Shown piece by piece: positions 22,851 through 31,324 of a stretch of 64,000 bases of DNA. Every line of letters starts with the position of its first letter. Position 1 is the stretch's first letter. The stretch comes from JAWLHK01 sp041690355 [NCBI: bacterium] (lineage in GTDB: Bacteria > J088 > JAWLBW01), in contig JAWLHK010000010.1 in NCBI GenBank assembly GCA_041690355.1, positions 88,741 through 152,740 of the forward strand. The letters are read 5' to 3'. The notes under the pieces were generated by a model. That model saw only the letters and a list, made by a program, of their open reading frames with translations, had not been told where the DNA came from and ran no database searches. Made by a program: the position numbers and the translations under genes.

Positions 22851-23795
22851 ATGGCGCAGGCATTCGGCAAAACCATTCTCTTCGGCGAGCACTCGGTGGT
22901 TCACGGCCGGCGGGCCATCGCGGCAAGCCTCCCCATCCCGATCGACACGCGGGTTCTCCGTGCCGAATCGGGCGGCGTGCGTCTGCGCGTCCCGGCCTGG
23001 GAACTGGATCATCCGCTGAGCAAGCTGCCCGACATCAGCCGCACGCTCGACGAGGCCGTCGCGCGCCTTCTCGAGCTGACCGGACTGCGCGGCGAATCGA
23101 TGGTCATCGAAGTGACCCCCCATCTGACCAGCGGGGCCGGCCTCGGCAGCAGCGCGGCCATCAGCGTGGCGATCCTGCGCGCGCTCAGCGAAACGTACGA
23201 GCTCGGCCTCGACAACGAGCGGGTCTGCGCGCACGCCTTCGAAGCCGAGAAGGTGTTCCACGGCACGCCGTCGGGGCTCGACAACACGATCAGCACCTAC
23301 GGCGGCATGCTCCTTTTCCGCAAAGGAACGCCGGCGCTTATCGAGCAGATCCCCGTGCGGCGCGCGATTCCCCTCGTCGTCGCGCTCTCGGGCAAGACGG
23401 GCGACACCAAGACCACGGTCGCGGCCGTTCGCACCGCCCACGCGCGGAACCCTTCCGCCTATGAGTTCCTCTTCGACAGCATCGACGCCATCGTCGAACG
23501 CGCGCTGCCCGCCATCCGCGAGCAGGATCTCGAGACCCTCGGGCTGCTCATGAGCCACAACCACGGCATTCTGCGCACGATGGGCGTTTCCACGCGGGAA
23601 CTCGACTTTCTCACCGACATCGCCGAGAAGCAGGGGGCCTTCGGGGCCAAACTCACGGGCGGCGGCGGCGGCGGCGCCATCATCGCCGTCTGCGCCCCCG
23701 AGAATGGCGACCGCATCGTCCAGGCCATCCGCGGCGAGGGCTTCCAGGCCTTCTTCACTTCAGTCGGCGTGGCGAGCGCGGCGGTAGCCGCCTAG
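22851..23795 (+). CDS. mvk: Mevalonate kinase
   Basis: Phosphorylates mevalonate with ATP. 314 residues, GHMP fold: GKTILFGEHSVVHGRRAIA near the N-terminus, the ATP loop LTSGAGLGSSAAISVA, GTPSGLDNTISTYGG with the catalytic Asp, and KLTGGGGGGAIIAV near the C-terminus. The frame runs upstream into HMG-CoA reductase, but homology begins at MAQAFGKTI, and the ATG lies 2 bases after the mvaA stop. Last gene of the operon. HMG-CoA synthase is not in the window. Confidence 0.93.
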   Translation: MAQAFGKTILFGEHSVVHGRRAIAASLPIPIDTRVLRAESGGVRLRVPAWELDHPLSKLPDISRTLDEAVARLLELTGLRGESMVIEVTPHLTSGAGLGSSAAISVAILRALSETYELGLDNERVCAHAFEAEKVFHGTPSGLDNTISTYGGMLLFRKGTPALIEQIPVRRAIPLVVALSGKTGDTKTTVAAVRTAHARNPSAYEFLFDSIDAIVERALPAIREQDLETLGLLMSHNHGILRTMGVSTRELDFLTDIAEKQGAFGAKLTGGGGGGAIIAVCAPENGDRIVQAIRGEGFQAFFTSVGVASAAVAA

Positions 23796-23825
23796 GTCGC
23801 TGCGGGTCGGCGCGCACGGTTAGTC

Positions 23826-23855
23826 CGGACAGCGGAGCGGGGAGGCGGGTACAAT
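23826..23855 (+). promoter_or_regulatory. Promoter of the transglutaminase-like gene
   Basis: CGGACA (23826-23831), 18-base spacer, TACAAT (23850-23855). The -10 ends 7 bases before the ATG at 23863, suggesting a leaderless message separate from the mevalonate operon. Confidence 0.5.
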
Positions 23856-23862
23856 GATCCCC

Positions 23863-24558
23863 ATGCAGGAATTTCTCGCCCCCACCTGGTACCTCGACGC
23901 CGACCACCCCGCCGTGCGCGCCTATGCGCAGAAGGTGATCGCCGGAATCGATCCGCAGGACAAGCGCAGACAGGCCGTTGCCCTCTTCTACGCCGTGCGC
24001 GACGACATCCGCTACAACCCCTACACCTTCACGGCCGTGCGCGAAACCCTGCGCGCCAGCAGCGCGCTGGAGGCCGGCGAGGCGTTCTGCATCCCGAAAG
24101 CCGTGCTGCTCGCGGCGGCCGGGCGGGCCGTGGGGATCCCGACGCGGCTCGGGTTCGCCGACGTGACCAACCACCTGGCCTCCCCCCGCCTGCTCGAAGC
24201 GCTCCAGACAGACGTGTTCGCCTTTCACGGCTACATGGAATTCCTGCTCGACGGCGAATGGGTCAAGGCCACGCCGGCCTTCAATCGCCAGCTGTGCGAG
24301 AAATTCGGCCTGCCGCCACTCGAGTGGGACGGCGTGCACGACGCGATCTTCCAGCCCGCCGACGCCGAGGGGCGCCTCTTCATGAGCTACCTGCGCGACC
24401 GGGGGACCTTTGCCGACATGCCGTACGATGCTATGGTGACAGCATTCCGCGAGACGTATCCGCACTGGTTCGAACAGCCCGACGCTGTCGAACGTCTGCG
24501 CGGCGGAAACCTCGAAAGCGAAGCGCCGGCCCGCCCCGGCGCGGGAGGAAACAAATGA
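23863..24558 (+). CDS. Transglutaminase-like cysteine protein
   Basis: 231 residues with the transglutaminase/protease core: C76 in GEAFCIPKAVLLAAAGRAVGIP and H122 in AFHGYMEF. After the conserved W (DGEWVKATPAFN) the position that usually holds the third catalytic residue, Asp, is Ala; this ATPAFN pattern appears to be normal for the subgroup. Activity is therefore uncertain. No signal peptide. An upstream in-frame ATG at 23854 overlaps the TACAAT box, so ATG 23863 is chosen. Overlaps the next gene by ATGA. Confidence 0.8.
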   Translation: MQEFLAPTWYLDADHPAVRAYAQKVIAGIDPQDKRRQAVALFYAVRDDIRYNPYTFTAVRETLRASSALEAGEAFCIPKAVLLAAAGRAVGIPTRLGFADVTNHLASPRLLEALQTDVFAFHGYMEFLLDGEWVKATPAFNRQLCEKFGLPPLEWDGVHDAIFQPADAEGRLFMSYLRDRGTFADMPYDAMVTAFRETYPHWFEQPDAVERLRGGNLESEAPARPGAGGNK

Positions 24559-25136
24559 TGCCCGCTCTGCTTCGGTATTCCCTCACGGCATTCGCGTTCG
24601 CAACCATGGCCTGCGCATCGTCGCCGCAGCCCGCCCCCGAGGCGTCCGCCGAACCGGTGACCGAAGCCGAGATCGCGCGCGCCCGCGAAGCGCTGAACCC
24701 CCTGAAGACCGGTCTCCCCAAGGCTTTGCAAGCGGCCATCGCCAGCGACGGTCACGCCGGCGCCGTGACGGCTTGCAGCACGATCGCCCCGAGCCTCGCC
24801 GAAAGCGGCTCCACCGAGACCGTCAAGGTCGGCCGCACGTCGACGAAGCTGCGCAATCCGAAGAACGCGCCCGCCGACTGGATGCAGCCGATTCTGAACG
24901 AGTGGACACAGCGCCCGCCGGCCGAGGGCTCCCACGCGGCCGTGCGCCTGGCCGACGGCACAGTCGGCTACGCGGAACCGATCTTCGTCAAGCCGCTCTG
25001 CACGAGCTGCCATGGGGAGTCGATTCCCGTTGACGTGCGCGCGGTGCTCAAAGAGCGGTACCCGCAGGATCAGGCGACCGGCTACCAGGCGGGCGATTTC
25101 CGGGGGATGTTCTGGGTGACTCTGCGGCTCGAGTGA
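24555..25136 (+). CDS. c-type heme lipoprotein, DUF3365/Tll0287-like
   Basis: 193 residues. The N-terminus has a signal peptide ending in a lipobox (FATMAC), then a Pro/Ala/Glu linker. The rest matches the Tll0287-like heme domain: an Ala-rich helix with AVTACSTIAPSLAES, VGRTSTKLRNPKNAPADWM and the heme-attachment site CTSCH (C149, C152, H153). It should sit on the periplasmic side with covalently bound heme made by the Ccm system encoded at 36-42 kb. Function is unknown; related domains are redox or ligand sensors. GGGAGGA precedes the start. Confidence 0.85.
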   Translation: MMPALLRYSLTAFAFATMACASSPQPAPEASAEPVTEAEIARAREALNPLKTGLPKALQAAIASDGHAGAVTACSTIAPSLAESGSTETVKVGRTSTKLRNPKNAPADWMQPILNEWTQRPPAEGSHAAVRLADGTVGYAEPIFVKPLCTSCHGESIPVDVRAVLKERYPQDQATGYQAGDFRGMFWVTLRLE

Positions 25137-25217
25137 CGGGCGCAAGTTCTGCACGCCGCTCGAACAGAAAGCTCTCTACCACATTGTGATCGAGCGCCGA
25201 ATTCCGTAGGATGATCG

Positions 25218-25703
25218 GTGGAGCCCCGCATGCCGAAATCATCTGAGGACATCATCATCAAGCCTCGCGGCGAACGCGTCACCCTCGACGACTTTCCGCG
25301 ACTGTCGACCGTGCAACGGCTCTGGCTTACGGTTTTCCGGCAGCGCTGTCCGCACTGCGGGGGCGGGAAACTCTACGCGCACGGGTTCGAATTGAACCCC
25401 AAATGCTCCGTCTGCGGCTCGCGGTTCGAGCGTGAGGCAGGCTCGTGGACGGGGGCCGTCGTCATCGCCTACACCATCGGCTCGCTGGTCGGCTTCGGCC
25501 TCTGGTTGTATCTGTGGTGGATCGGAAGAGACTTCCACGGCGTCGAGTGGCTGGTCACGGCCGTAGCCGTCGCCGCCATCCTGGCCACGTATCGCCCGGC
25601 GAAGGCCTGGTGGGTGTGGATGCTTTACTCTGCCGGATGGGTTTACCCCGACACCGACGAAGCCTACATCACCTCGCATATCCCCCCGCCGACACGGCGC
25701 TGA
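25218..25703 (+). CDS. DUF983 membrane protein
   Basis: 161 residues. Two zinc-ribbon-like pairs, CPHCGGGKLY and CSVCGSRFEREAG, then two membrane helices (VVIAYTIGSLVGFGLWLYLWW and LVTAVAVAAILATY), the DUF983 layout. Role unknown; in some proteobacteria DUF983 genes lie near cytochrome oxidase genes. Start is the GTG at 25218, with TAGGAT at 25207-25212 five bases upstream, or ATG 25230 with GGTGGAG upstream. Both are plausible. Confidence 0.8.
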   Translation: MEPRMPKSSEDIIIKPRGERVTLDDFPRLSTVQRLWLTVFRQRCPHCGGGKLYAHGFELNPKCSVCGSRFEREAGSWTGAVVIAYTIGSLVGFGLWLYLWWIGRDFHGVEWLVTAVAVAAILATYRPAKAWWVWMLYSAGWVYPDTDEAYITSHIPPPTRR

Positions 25704-25827
25704 CGGGCGGCGCAGCCGGCAGTCGTCGGTCAGAAGTCATTTCCGTTCGTGACGAGCCGACCGCCGGAGCAGCGCGATCGGCGACGGCGAGACAGGCACC
25801 CGTGGGTACGCAGGTGCGGGCCGTATC

Positions 25828-26052
25828 TCCCACCCACTTCCCCCGTCCCCTTCTCCCTCCATACGCAGTCCGGCGGGCGAACCGGTTGGAGGGAGAAGGG
25901 GCGATTCCGACAGAAACAATCTGTCCCCCTCCGCCTCTCAACCCGCGCGTGGCCTGCGTCCGTCCGATTCCGTGGTGCTCATGCGCGCGTGGTATGGAGG
26001 AGGAGGGGGAGATCCGTTAGTACGGATTCACGTGCGGAGGGGGCGGTGGCGG
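25828..26052. repeat. 225-bp composite repeat, copy 1
   Basis: Starts TCCCACCCACTTCCCCC and ends GGGGGCGGTGGCGG. It contains two hairpins in series. The first has arms CCCCTTCTCCCTCCA and TGGAGGGAGAAGGGG (slightly altered) around TACGCAGTCCG...AACCGG. The second is a GGAGGAGGGGGAG stem whose left arm is degraded here (CCCCCTCCGCCTC). A second copy in opposite orientation lies at 63747-63975. No gene occupies 25704-26074. Confidence 0.9.
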
Positions 26053-26074
26053 TTGTTGAGCACGTGAGCTCACG

Positions 26075-28135
26075 CTATGGGCACACCGTGCCGAGCGCCG
26101 TCGGCTCGGGAACCGTGGCGATCCCCGTCTCAACGAAGCTCTTGAAGAAGCACCCGTACTGGTACTTCACTTCGTCGAGCTGCCCATAGATTGCGTGCGG
26201 ATCGTAGATGCCGTCCCCTTCGTACTGCACGACGACGCCCGTGTAGGGACGGCCGTCGCGAGAGACGCGGTTCTGCGTCACGGGATACGGCAGAATGCCG
26301 TCGAGCCCCGCCGCGGCGAGTGCCTCCTGCATCGAACCCCAGACGTTCTCCCCCGCCTGCTCGTGCCGGTACGCGAGCGCCATGGCATCGTACAGGACTG
26401 TGGGGAAGTAAGAGTCGTCCTTGCCCGCCGGCTGGTAGATCGGCCGCACCGGATGCTCCGGCAGCGGATCAAAAGCGAGCCGCGGCGTGTAGATGAGCGG
26501 CTCGGCCGGTTCCCATGCGTTCGTCAACAGATGCATGGCCGGATGCATGAACGTCAGATCGACGTTGGTCGCGAGCACGACCTTGAGCAGCTGGTCGGCG
26601 CCGGGGATCAGCGAGGTCTGGAGGATGAAGTACGCCCAGTAGCCGCCCGCCCCCGTCGGCGTCACCGCTTCGATGCGCGGCTCGACGGCCCCGATCATGT
26701 TCGTGTACATGCCGCCCATCGACTGCCCCATGGCGACAACCCGTTCCGCGCGGAAGCGGTAGGCCGTCTCGCCCGCGGGGAGCGTCGGCACGTCCGTGCA
26801 CCCCGCAAGCGCCGACGGCGGAATGCGCAGGTCGAGGAGAGCCGAGAGAAACAGTCGCTGCTCGATGGCCCCCTGCCGGTAGGTGTCGGGAAAGGCGGCG
26901 ACGTTCTCGAGGTTGAGGTATTCGTAATCCGACGCGCCGGGGAGCCGCTCCGGATTGATCGGCATGGCCGAGCCCGCCATGGCGAATCCGTGTTCCGCGA
27001 GCACGTAGCCGGGGCCTTCGCCCTTCGTCGGTTCCCCGTCGGGCGTGAGCACCTTGCCGCGATCGACGAGCTGCGTGCTCACGCCGCCCGAACCATGGAA
27101 GTAGAGGGCCAGCGGATAGCCGCCCGCCGGCATGGAGATCTTCGGGATCGTGATGGCGATGGGCGCGGTCTCGGTGCGCTGCACGATGGGGTTACCCTCG
27201 GCGTCGTAGCGGAACCAGCCGGCGTCTCCTTCCGGATCGGAGTCCTTGTTGAACGGCGGCAGACCGCGTTGGAACTGGGGAAAATCCACGGTTCCGTGCA
27301 GCTCGCAGAAGCGGCCGTGGGCGCCACCGTCGTCGGGGTCGACGTGCAGGTTCTCGATCGTCACCTTGTGCCGGGAGAGCGCCTTCTCGGTGTCCTCGAA
27401 CACGCGCGCCACCGTGTCTCCGGTCGTGAAGACGGTCGCCGCGGCCACCGCTTCGATGTCGACGCCCGCCTTGCGCAGCGCCTTCCACAGCGGCCTGTAC
27501 TGCGCATACAGCGTCTTCTCCCGCGCATCGGCGGGCGCTTCGTCGGCCTTCAGGCGATCGAGAGCGGCAGGCACGCCGAGCGGCTTGCCGGCGGCATCGT
27601 TCAGCGAGCGCAGCACGACGAATGCGTACGTGGTGCCGCCGTAGAGCACGAAGCCGGGGCGGGCCGCCACCGTGAGCAGATTCTCGGGAATGTACTTGTC
27701 GGTTCCCGGCGTCCAGGCGACCGTGGGGATGAGCGCGCCGAATTCCCCGGAATCCTCGTCGACGTTCACGAGCAGTACGGGGCTCTTCGCATCCGCCGGA
27801 ATTACAGCATCGCTCTCCTGTTCCGCCAGCGGTCCCGAGAAGCGGAAATACGCGACCGGGAGCACGGGAAATCCGGAGCGCTCCATGCCGCGCTTGCGCA
27901 GGTCCTCGACGAGCACGACCTTGCCGCCGTTGGGAAAGCCGCGCAGATCGGGCGCGCCGCCTTCGGTCAGCCGCAGGTCTGAGGGAAACGGGAAATCATA
28001 GAAGAGTTCCGGGTCCGTCAGGTCGGCGGCGGCATCAAAGCGCACCGCCGTGCCGGCGATGCCGGTGCGTTCGCGGGCGGCTTCAGAGCAGGCGGCAGAC
28101 AGGAAAAGGACGAAGAGGAGTACCGTGCGTTTCAT
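26075..28135 (-). CDS. Secreted lipoprotein, alpha/beta hydrolase family
   Basis: 686 residues. Signal peptide with lipobox (MKRTVLLFVLFLSAAC) predicts an acylated envelope protein. An N-terminal region of about 280 residues has Ig-like/beta character: DFPFPSDLRLTEGGAPDLRGFP and ATVFTTGDTVARVFEDTEKAL, resembling the extracellular-lipase N-terminal regions of the Pla-1/cef type. The C-terminal hydrolase domain has YPLALYFHGSGG and the nucleophile elbow AMGQSMGGMYTN near residue 470. Substrate unknown. MKRTVLL is preferred over MTAMKRT. It has a distant counterpart at 61010-62983. Confidence 0.75.
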   Translation of the reverse strand: MKRTVLLFVLFLSAACSEAARERTGIAGTAVRFDAAADLTDPELFYDFPFPSDLRLTEGGAPDLRGFPNGGKVVLVEDLRKRGMERSGFPVLPVAYFRFSGPLAEQESDAVIPADAKSPVLLVNVDEDSGEFGALIPTVAWTPGTDKYIPENLLTVAARPGFVLYGGTTYAFVVLRSLNDAAGKPLGVPAALDRLKADEAPADAREKTLYAQYRPLWKALRKAGVDIEAVAAATVFTTGDTVARVFEDTEKALSRHKVTIENLHVDPDDGGAHGRFCELHGTVDFPQFQRGLPPFNKDSDPEGDAGWFRYDAEGNPIVQRTETAPIAITIPKISMPAGGYPLALYFHGSGGVSTQLVDRGKVLTPDGEPTKGEGPGYVLAEHGFAMAGSAMPINPERLPGASDYEYLNLENVAAFPDTYRQGAIEQRLFLSALLDLRIPPSALAGCTDVPTLPAGETAYRFRAERVVAMGQSMGGMYTNMIGAVEPRIEAVTPTGAGGYWAYFILQTSLIPGADQLLKVVLATNVDLTFMHPAMHLLTNAWEPAEPLIYTPRLAFDPLPEHPVRPIYQPAGKDDSYFPTVLYDAMALAYRHEQAGENVWGSMQEALAAAGLDGILPYPVTQNRVSRDGRPYTGVVVQYEGDGIYDPHAIYGQLDEVKYQYGCFFKSFVETGIATVPEPTALGTVCP

Positions 28136-28175
28136 GGCCGTCACGGTACCATGCCGGCGCCCCGGCGACCAAGAT

Positions 28176-28685
28176 TCAGACGGCGGCGCTGCTGCGGGTC
28201 GCGCCGTCGAGCTTCAGGTACTTCTTGCCCTGCAGGTAGAGCACCACGCCGATGACGCCGAGGGGAAAATCGGTCGTGAAGACGATCAGGCTTGAAAAGT
28301 AGGGAATGCCGTCGAGGCCGCCGTCGAGCAGGCAGACGGCGCTCTTGCAGCGCACCGTGAAGTAGAAGACGAGCCCCGTCAGCGAGCTCGTGAACTTCGA
28401 GAGGATGATCACCGGCAGGTAGTTGAAGTACCGCTCGGGCTTCCACGCGATGGCCGCGCTCATGTAGGTGATCATGATCATCATGCTGTTCGTGAGCGCC
28501 AGCCAGAGCCAGAAATTGCCATCCGATTCGGGCGTCGGGGGATGGCCGACGAGCTTCGCGATGGCGTTCATGAGCCGGAACAGTTCCTCGCGAAGGAAGA
28601 GAAACTGGAGGGTGGTCACAAAGAATCCGATGGCAAATGCGATCATCCACCCGCGAAGCGACTTCCGGTAAAACTGGGGGCTCAT
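28176..28685 (-). CDS. Four-helix membrane protein of unknown function
   Basis: 169 residues, with hydrophobic segments at about 14-33, 53-76, 87-112 and 128-150. A conserved-looking N-terminus MSPQFYRKSLRGWMIAFAIGFFVTTL follows the chosen ATG (28683-28685); upstream in-frame methionines are not hydrophobic and lack support. No family recognised. Divergent from the helicase gene; the gap 28686-28813 contains GTTAAC-centred sequence but no clear promoter. Confidence 0.6.
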   Translation of the reverse strand: MSPQFYRKSLRGWMIAFAIGFFVTTLQFLFLREELFRLMNAIAKLVGHPPTPESDGNFWLWLALTNSMMIMITYMSAAIAWKPERYFNYLPVIILSKFTSSLTGLVFYFTVRCKSAVCLLDGGLDGIPYFSSLIVFTTDFPLGVIGVVLYLQGKKYLKLDGATRSSAAV

Positions 28686-28813
28686 GATAAAACTCCGTAA
28701 CTCCGACGGTGGAACCGCGAATCCGCCTGGCCAGTATGCGCTGCGCCTTGGCCCGCGGGAGCTCATTGTGATTGAATGACTAGTTAACCACTCGTTTTCA
28801 CGACCTGTCAAAC

Positions 28814-31324
28814 GTGCTACCGGCCGAAGATCTGCTGGCGCCCGACGCAGCCCGCGCCATGGCCGAAGAAATCCGGCTGGGCGGGGGAAATGAAGTCTTC
28901 TTCGTCGGCCGCGTCGAAAGCGGCCGGGTCGTCGAAGCCAAGGTCGTCGCGCGCGGCAACGCGCACATGGTGCCGGCCATTCTCCAGGTGCCCGCGCCCG
29001 GCGACGTCGTCCTGCACAACCACCCGTCGGGCGAGCTGCTCCCCTCCGATGCCGACGGGAGCATCGCGTCGCGTCTCGGCGAAAACTCCGTCGGCTTCTA
29101 CATCGTCGACAACGAGGTTCGCCGCGTCTATCCGGTCGTGTACGCCTTTCAGGTGCGCGACGTGCGCCCCGTGGCCGAAGACGCGCTCGTGGCCGCCCTG
29201 CAGCCCGGCGGAAAGCTCGCCGCCGCCCTTGGAACGGTGGAGGATCGCCCCTCGCAGCGGGCCATGCTGCACGCCGTCGCCGAATCCTTCGAACAGAACC
29301 GCGTGGCTGTCCTCGAAGCCGGCACCGGCACCGGAAAAACGTTCGCCTACCTGCTCCCCGCGCTCGACTGGGCGCTGGCCAACCGTGAGAAAGTGGTCGT
29401 GGCGACCCATACGATCAATCTCCAGGAGCAGATCATCAAGAAGGACGTGCAGGCGCTGCGGGCCGTCTTCGGCGACCAGTTCCACGTCGCGCTCATGAAG
29501 GGGCGCTCGAACTACGTGTCGCTGCGCCGCGCCCGCGAACTCGAAGAGAGTCTGACGGCGCTCACCGATGCCGAAGAGAAGGACGAGGCGAAGGCGCTCG
29601 TCGCCTGGGCGCACCGGACGGAAGACGGCAGCCGCAGCGACCTCACGTTTCAGCCGCGCCATGAACTCTGGGAGCGCGTCCAGAGCGAATCGGACAACTG
29701 CCTGCGCCACCGCTGCCCCACCTTCCACCAGTGCTTCTTCTACCGCGCCCGGCGGAATGCGGTCGAAGCCGACCTGCTCGTCGCCAACCATCATCTGCTC
29801 TTCGTGGATCTGGCCATGCGCGCCCGCATGCAGGATGACGACGCGGGTATCCTCCCCTCCTATCAGCGCGTCATTCTGGACGAGGCGCATCATGTGGAAG
29901 AGGTGGCTACGGACTATTTCGGTCAGCAGGTCACCCGCCTCGGCGTGCAGCGCGCGTTGCACCGCATCTGGCGCGATGCCGGGCGGGGAGCGAAGGGGGC
30001 CGTCGTGGCCCTGCTCGAGCGCATCCGCATGACCGAGGATCTGCCCAAGTTCGCGGTGGAGACGTGGCTGTACCTGATCAACGCCGAGATCCTCCCGGCG
30101 CGGCATCAGGTCGACAGCTCGTTCCGCGAGCTCTTCGACGATCTCCACCGGCTTGCCCGTGCGGGAGAAGTCGAGGCGGGCGGGAGCGGCGAGGTACGTA
30201 CGCTGCGCATCACCGCCGACCTCCGCGGGAATCCCGCCTTCGTCCGCGTGCAGGAGACCGCGCGCGCCACGCTGGCCGACCTGCAGGGGCTGCTCAAGCC
30301 CGGGCGCCAGTTTCTCAGCAAGACCGAAACCTTCGCCGAAGAAGCGCGCATGCTTGGCTACCTGTCGGAGTTCGAGTCGGCTTTGAACCGCCTCGAGGCC
30401 GCCGGCGATGCGGTCGAGAGTGTCCTCCTTGCCGACTCGGTCGACCAGGTGCGGTGGATCGAAGTGAAGGCCGACAATCCGCGTGTCGTGCGCCTGCAAT
30501 CGGCCCCGATCGACGTTGGCGCGCTCCTGGCGGAACATCTGTTTGCGAATCACAAGACGGTGACGCTCACGTCGGCGACCCTGGCCGTCGCCGGAAAAAC
30601 CGATTTCCTGCGGAAGCGGACCGGTCTCGACCGCGTGCGCGACGAGCGGATCCGGGAGGAGACCTTCCCCTCCCCGTTCGACTTCATGGAACAGGCGCGG
30701 CTCTTCATCACCGACGACCTGCCGTCTCCGGACCAGTCTACCTACGAAGCCGCGCTCGAACAGGCGCTGCCGGCCCTGCTCGCCGCCGCGGGGGGACGGG
30801 CGTTCGTGCTCTTCACCAGTTTCCGCAGCCTGCAGCGCCAGTATCGTGTCGCGAAGCCGTGGCTCGAATCGATGGGCATCCGCGCCCTGCGCCAGGGAGA
30901 AGCGCCGCGCGACAAGCTCCTCCAGACCTTCCGCGAAGACACCCGCTCGGTGCTCTTCGGCACCGACAGTTTCTGGGAAGGGGTCGACGTTGAAGGAGAA
31001 GCGCTCTCCACCGTCATTCTCACACGCCTGCCGTTCCGCGTCCCCACGCACCCCGTGCTTGTCGCGCGCGCCGAGGCCATTGACGCGGCCGGGGGAAGAT
31101 CGTTCACGGAGTATACCGTGCCGATGGCCGTCATCAAGTTCCGCCAGGGGTTCGGGCGCCTGATCCGCAGCCGCAGCGACCGCGGCGTGGTCATCGTCAC
31201 CGACGGGCGCATCGTCTCCAAGCCGTACGGGCGGTCGTTTCTCAAGTCGCTGCCGCCCATTCAGACCGTCACCGCATCCACCCGCGAGGTCGAAGAACAT
31301 GTCCGCAACTTCTTTGCCGCTTGA
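28814..31324 (+). CDS. JAMM-domain / DinG-type helicase fusion
   Basis: 836 residues. Residues 1-115 hold a JAB/MPN-like domain with an intact zinc motif: H68-x-H70, then S78 and D81 (HNHPSGELLPSDAD), the RadC pattern, with E27 as the probable catalytic Glu. From about residue 145 a superfamily 2 XPD/DinG helicase follows: EAGTGTGKT (about 171-178), DEAHHVEE (about 355) and the C-terminal QGFGRLIRSRSDRGVV. DinG/XPD proteins bind a 4Fe-4S cluster through four Cys. Here three are present (C-x4-C-x5-C near 296-307) while the first is Ser in NYVSLRR, so a normal cluster is doubtful. GTG start. Overlaps the next gene by 26 bases. Confidence 0.85.
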   Translation: MLPAEDLLAPDAARAMAEEIRLGGGNEVFFVGRVESGRVVEAKVVARGNAHMVPAILQVPAPGDVVLHNHPSGELLPSDADGSIASRLGENSVGFYIVDNEVRRVYPVVYAFQVRDVRPVAEDALVAALQPGGKLAAALGTVEDRPSQRAMLHAVAESFEQNRVAVLEAGTGTGKTFAYLLPALDWALANREKVVVATHTINLQEQIIKKDVQALRAVFGDQFHVALMKGRSNYVSLRRARELEESLTALTDAEEKDEAKALVAWAHRTEDGSRSDLTFQPRHELWERVQSESDNCLRHRCPTFHQCFFYRARRNAVEADLLVANHHLLFVDLAMRARMQDDDAGILPSYQRVILDEAHHVEEVATDYFGQQVTRLGVQRALHRIWRDAGRGAKGAVVALLERIRMTEDLPKFAVETWLYLINAEILPARHQVDSSFRELFDDLHRLARAGEVEAGGSGEVRTLRITADLRGNPAFVRVQETARATLADLQGLLKPGRQFLSKTETFAEEARMLGYLSEFESALNRLEAAGDAVESVLLADSVDQVRWIEVKADNPRVVRLQSAPIDVGALLAEHLFANHKTVTLTSATLAVAGKTDFLRKRTGLDRVRDERIREETFPSPFDFMEQARLFITDDLPSPDQSTYEAALEQALPALLAAAGGRAFVLFTSFRSLQRQYRVAKPWLESMGIRALRQGEAPRDKLLQTFREDTRSVLFGTDSFWEGVDVEGEALSTVILTRLPFRVPTHPVLVARAEAIDAAGGRSFTEYTVPMAVIKFRQGFGRLIRSRSDRGVVIVTDGRIVSKPYGRSFLKSLPPIQTVTASTREVEEHVRNFFAA

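Noticed and set aside
28817-31300. 827-codon minus-strand open frame over the JAMM-DinG gene
   Set aside because: Antisense shadow of a well-supported helicase; no recognisable domain.
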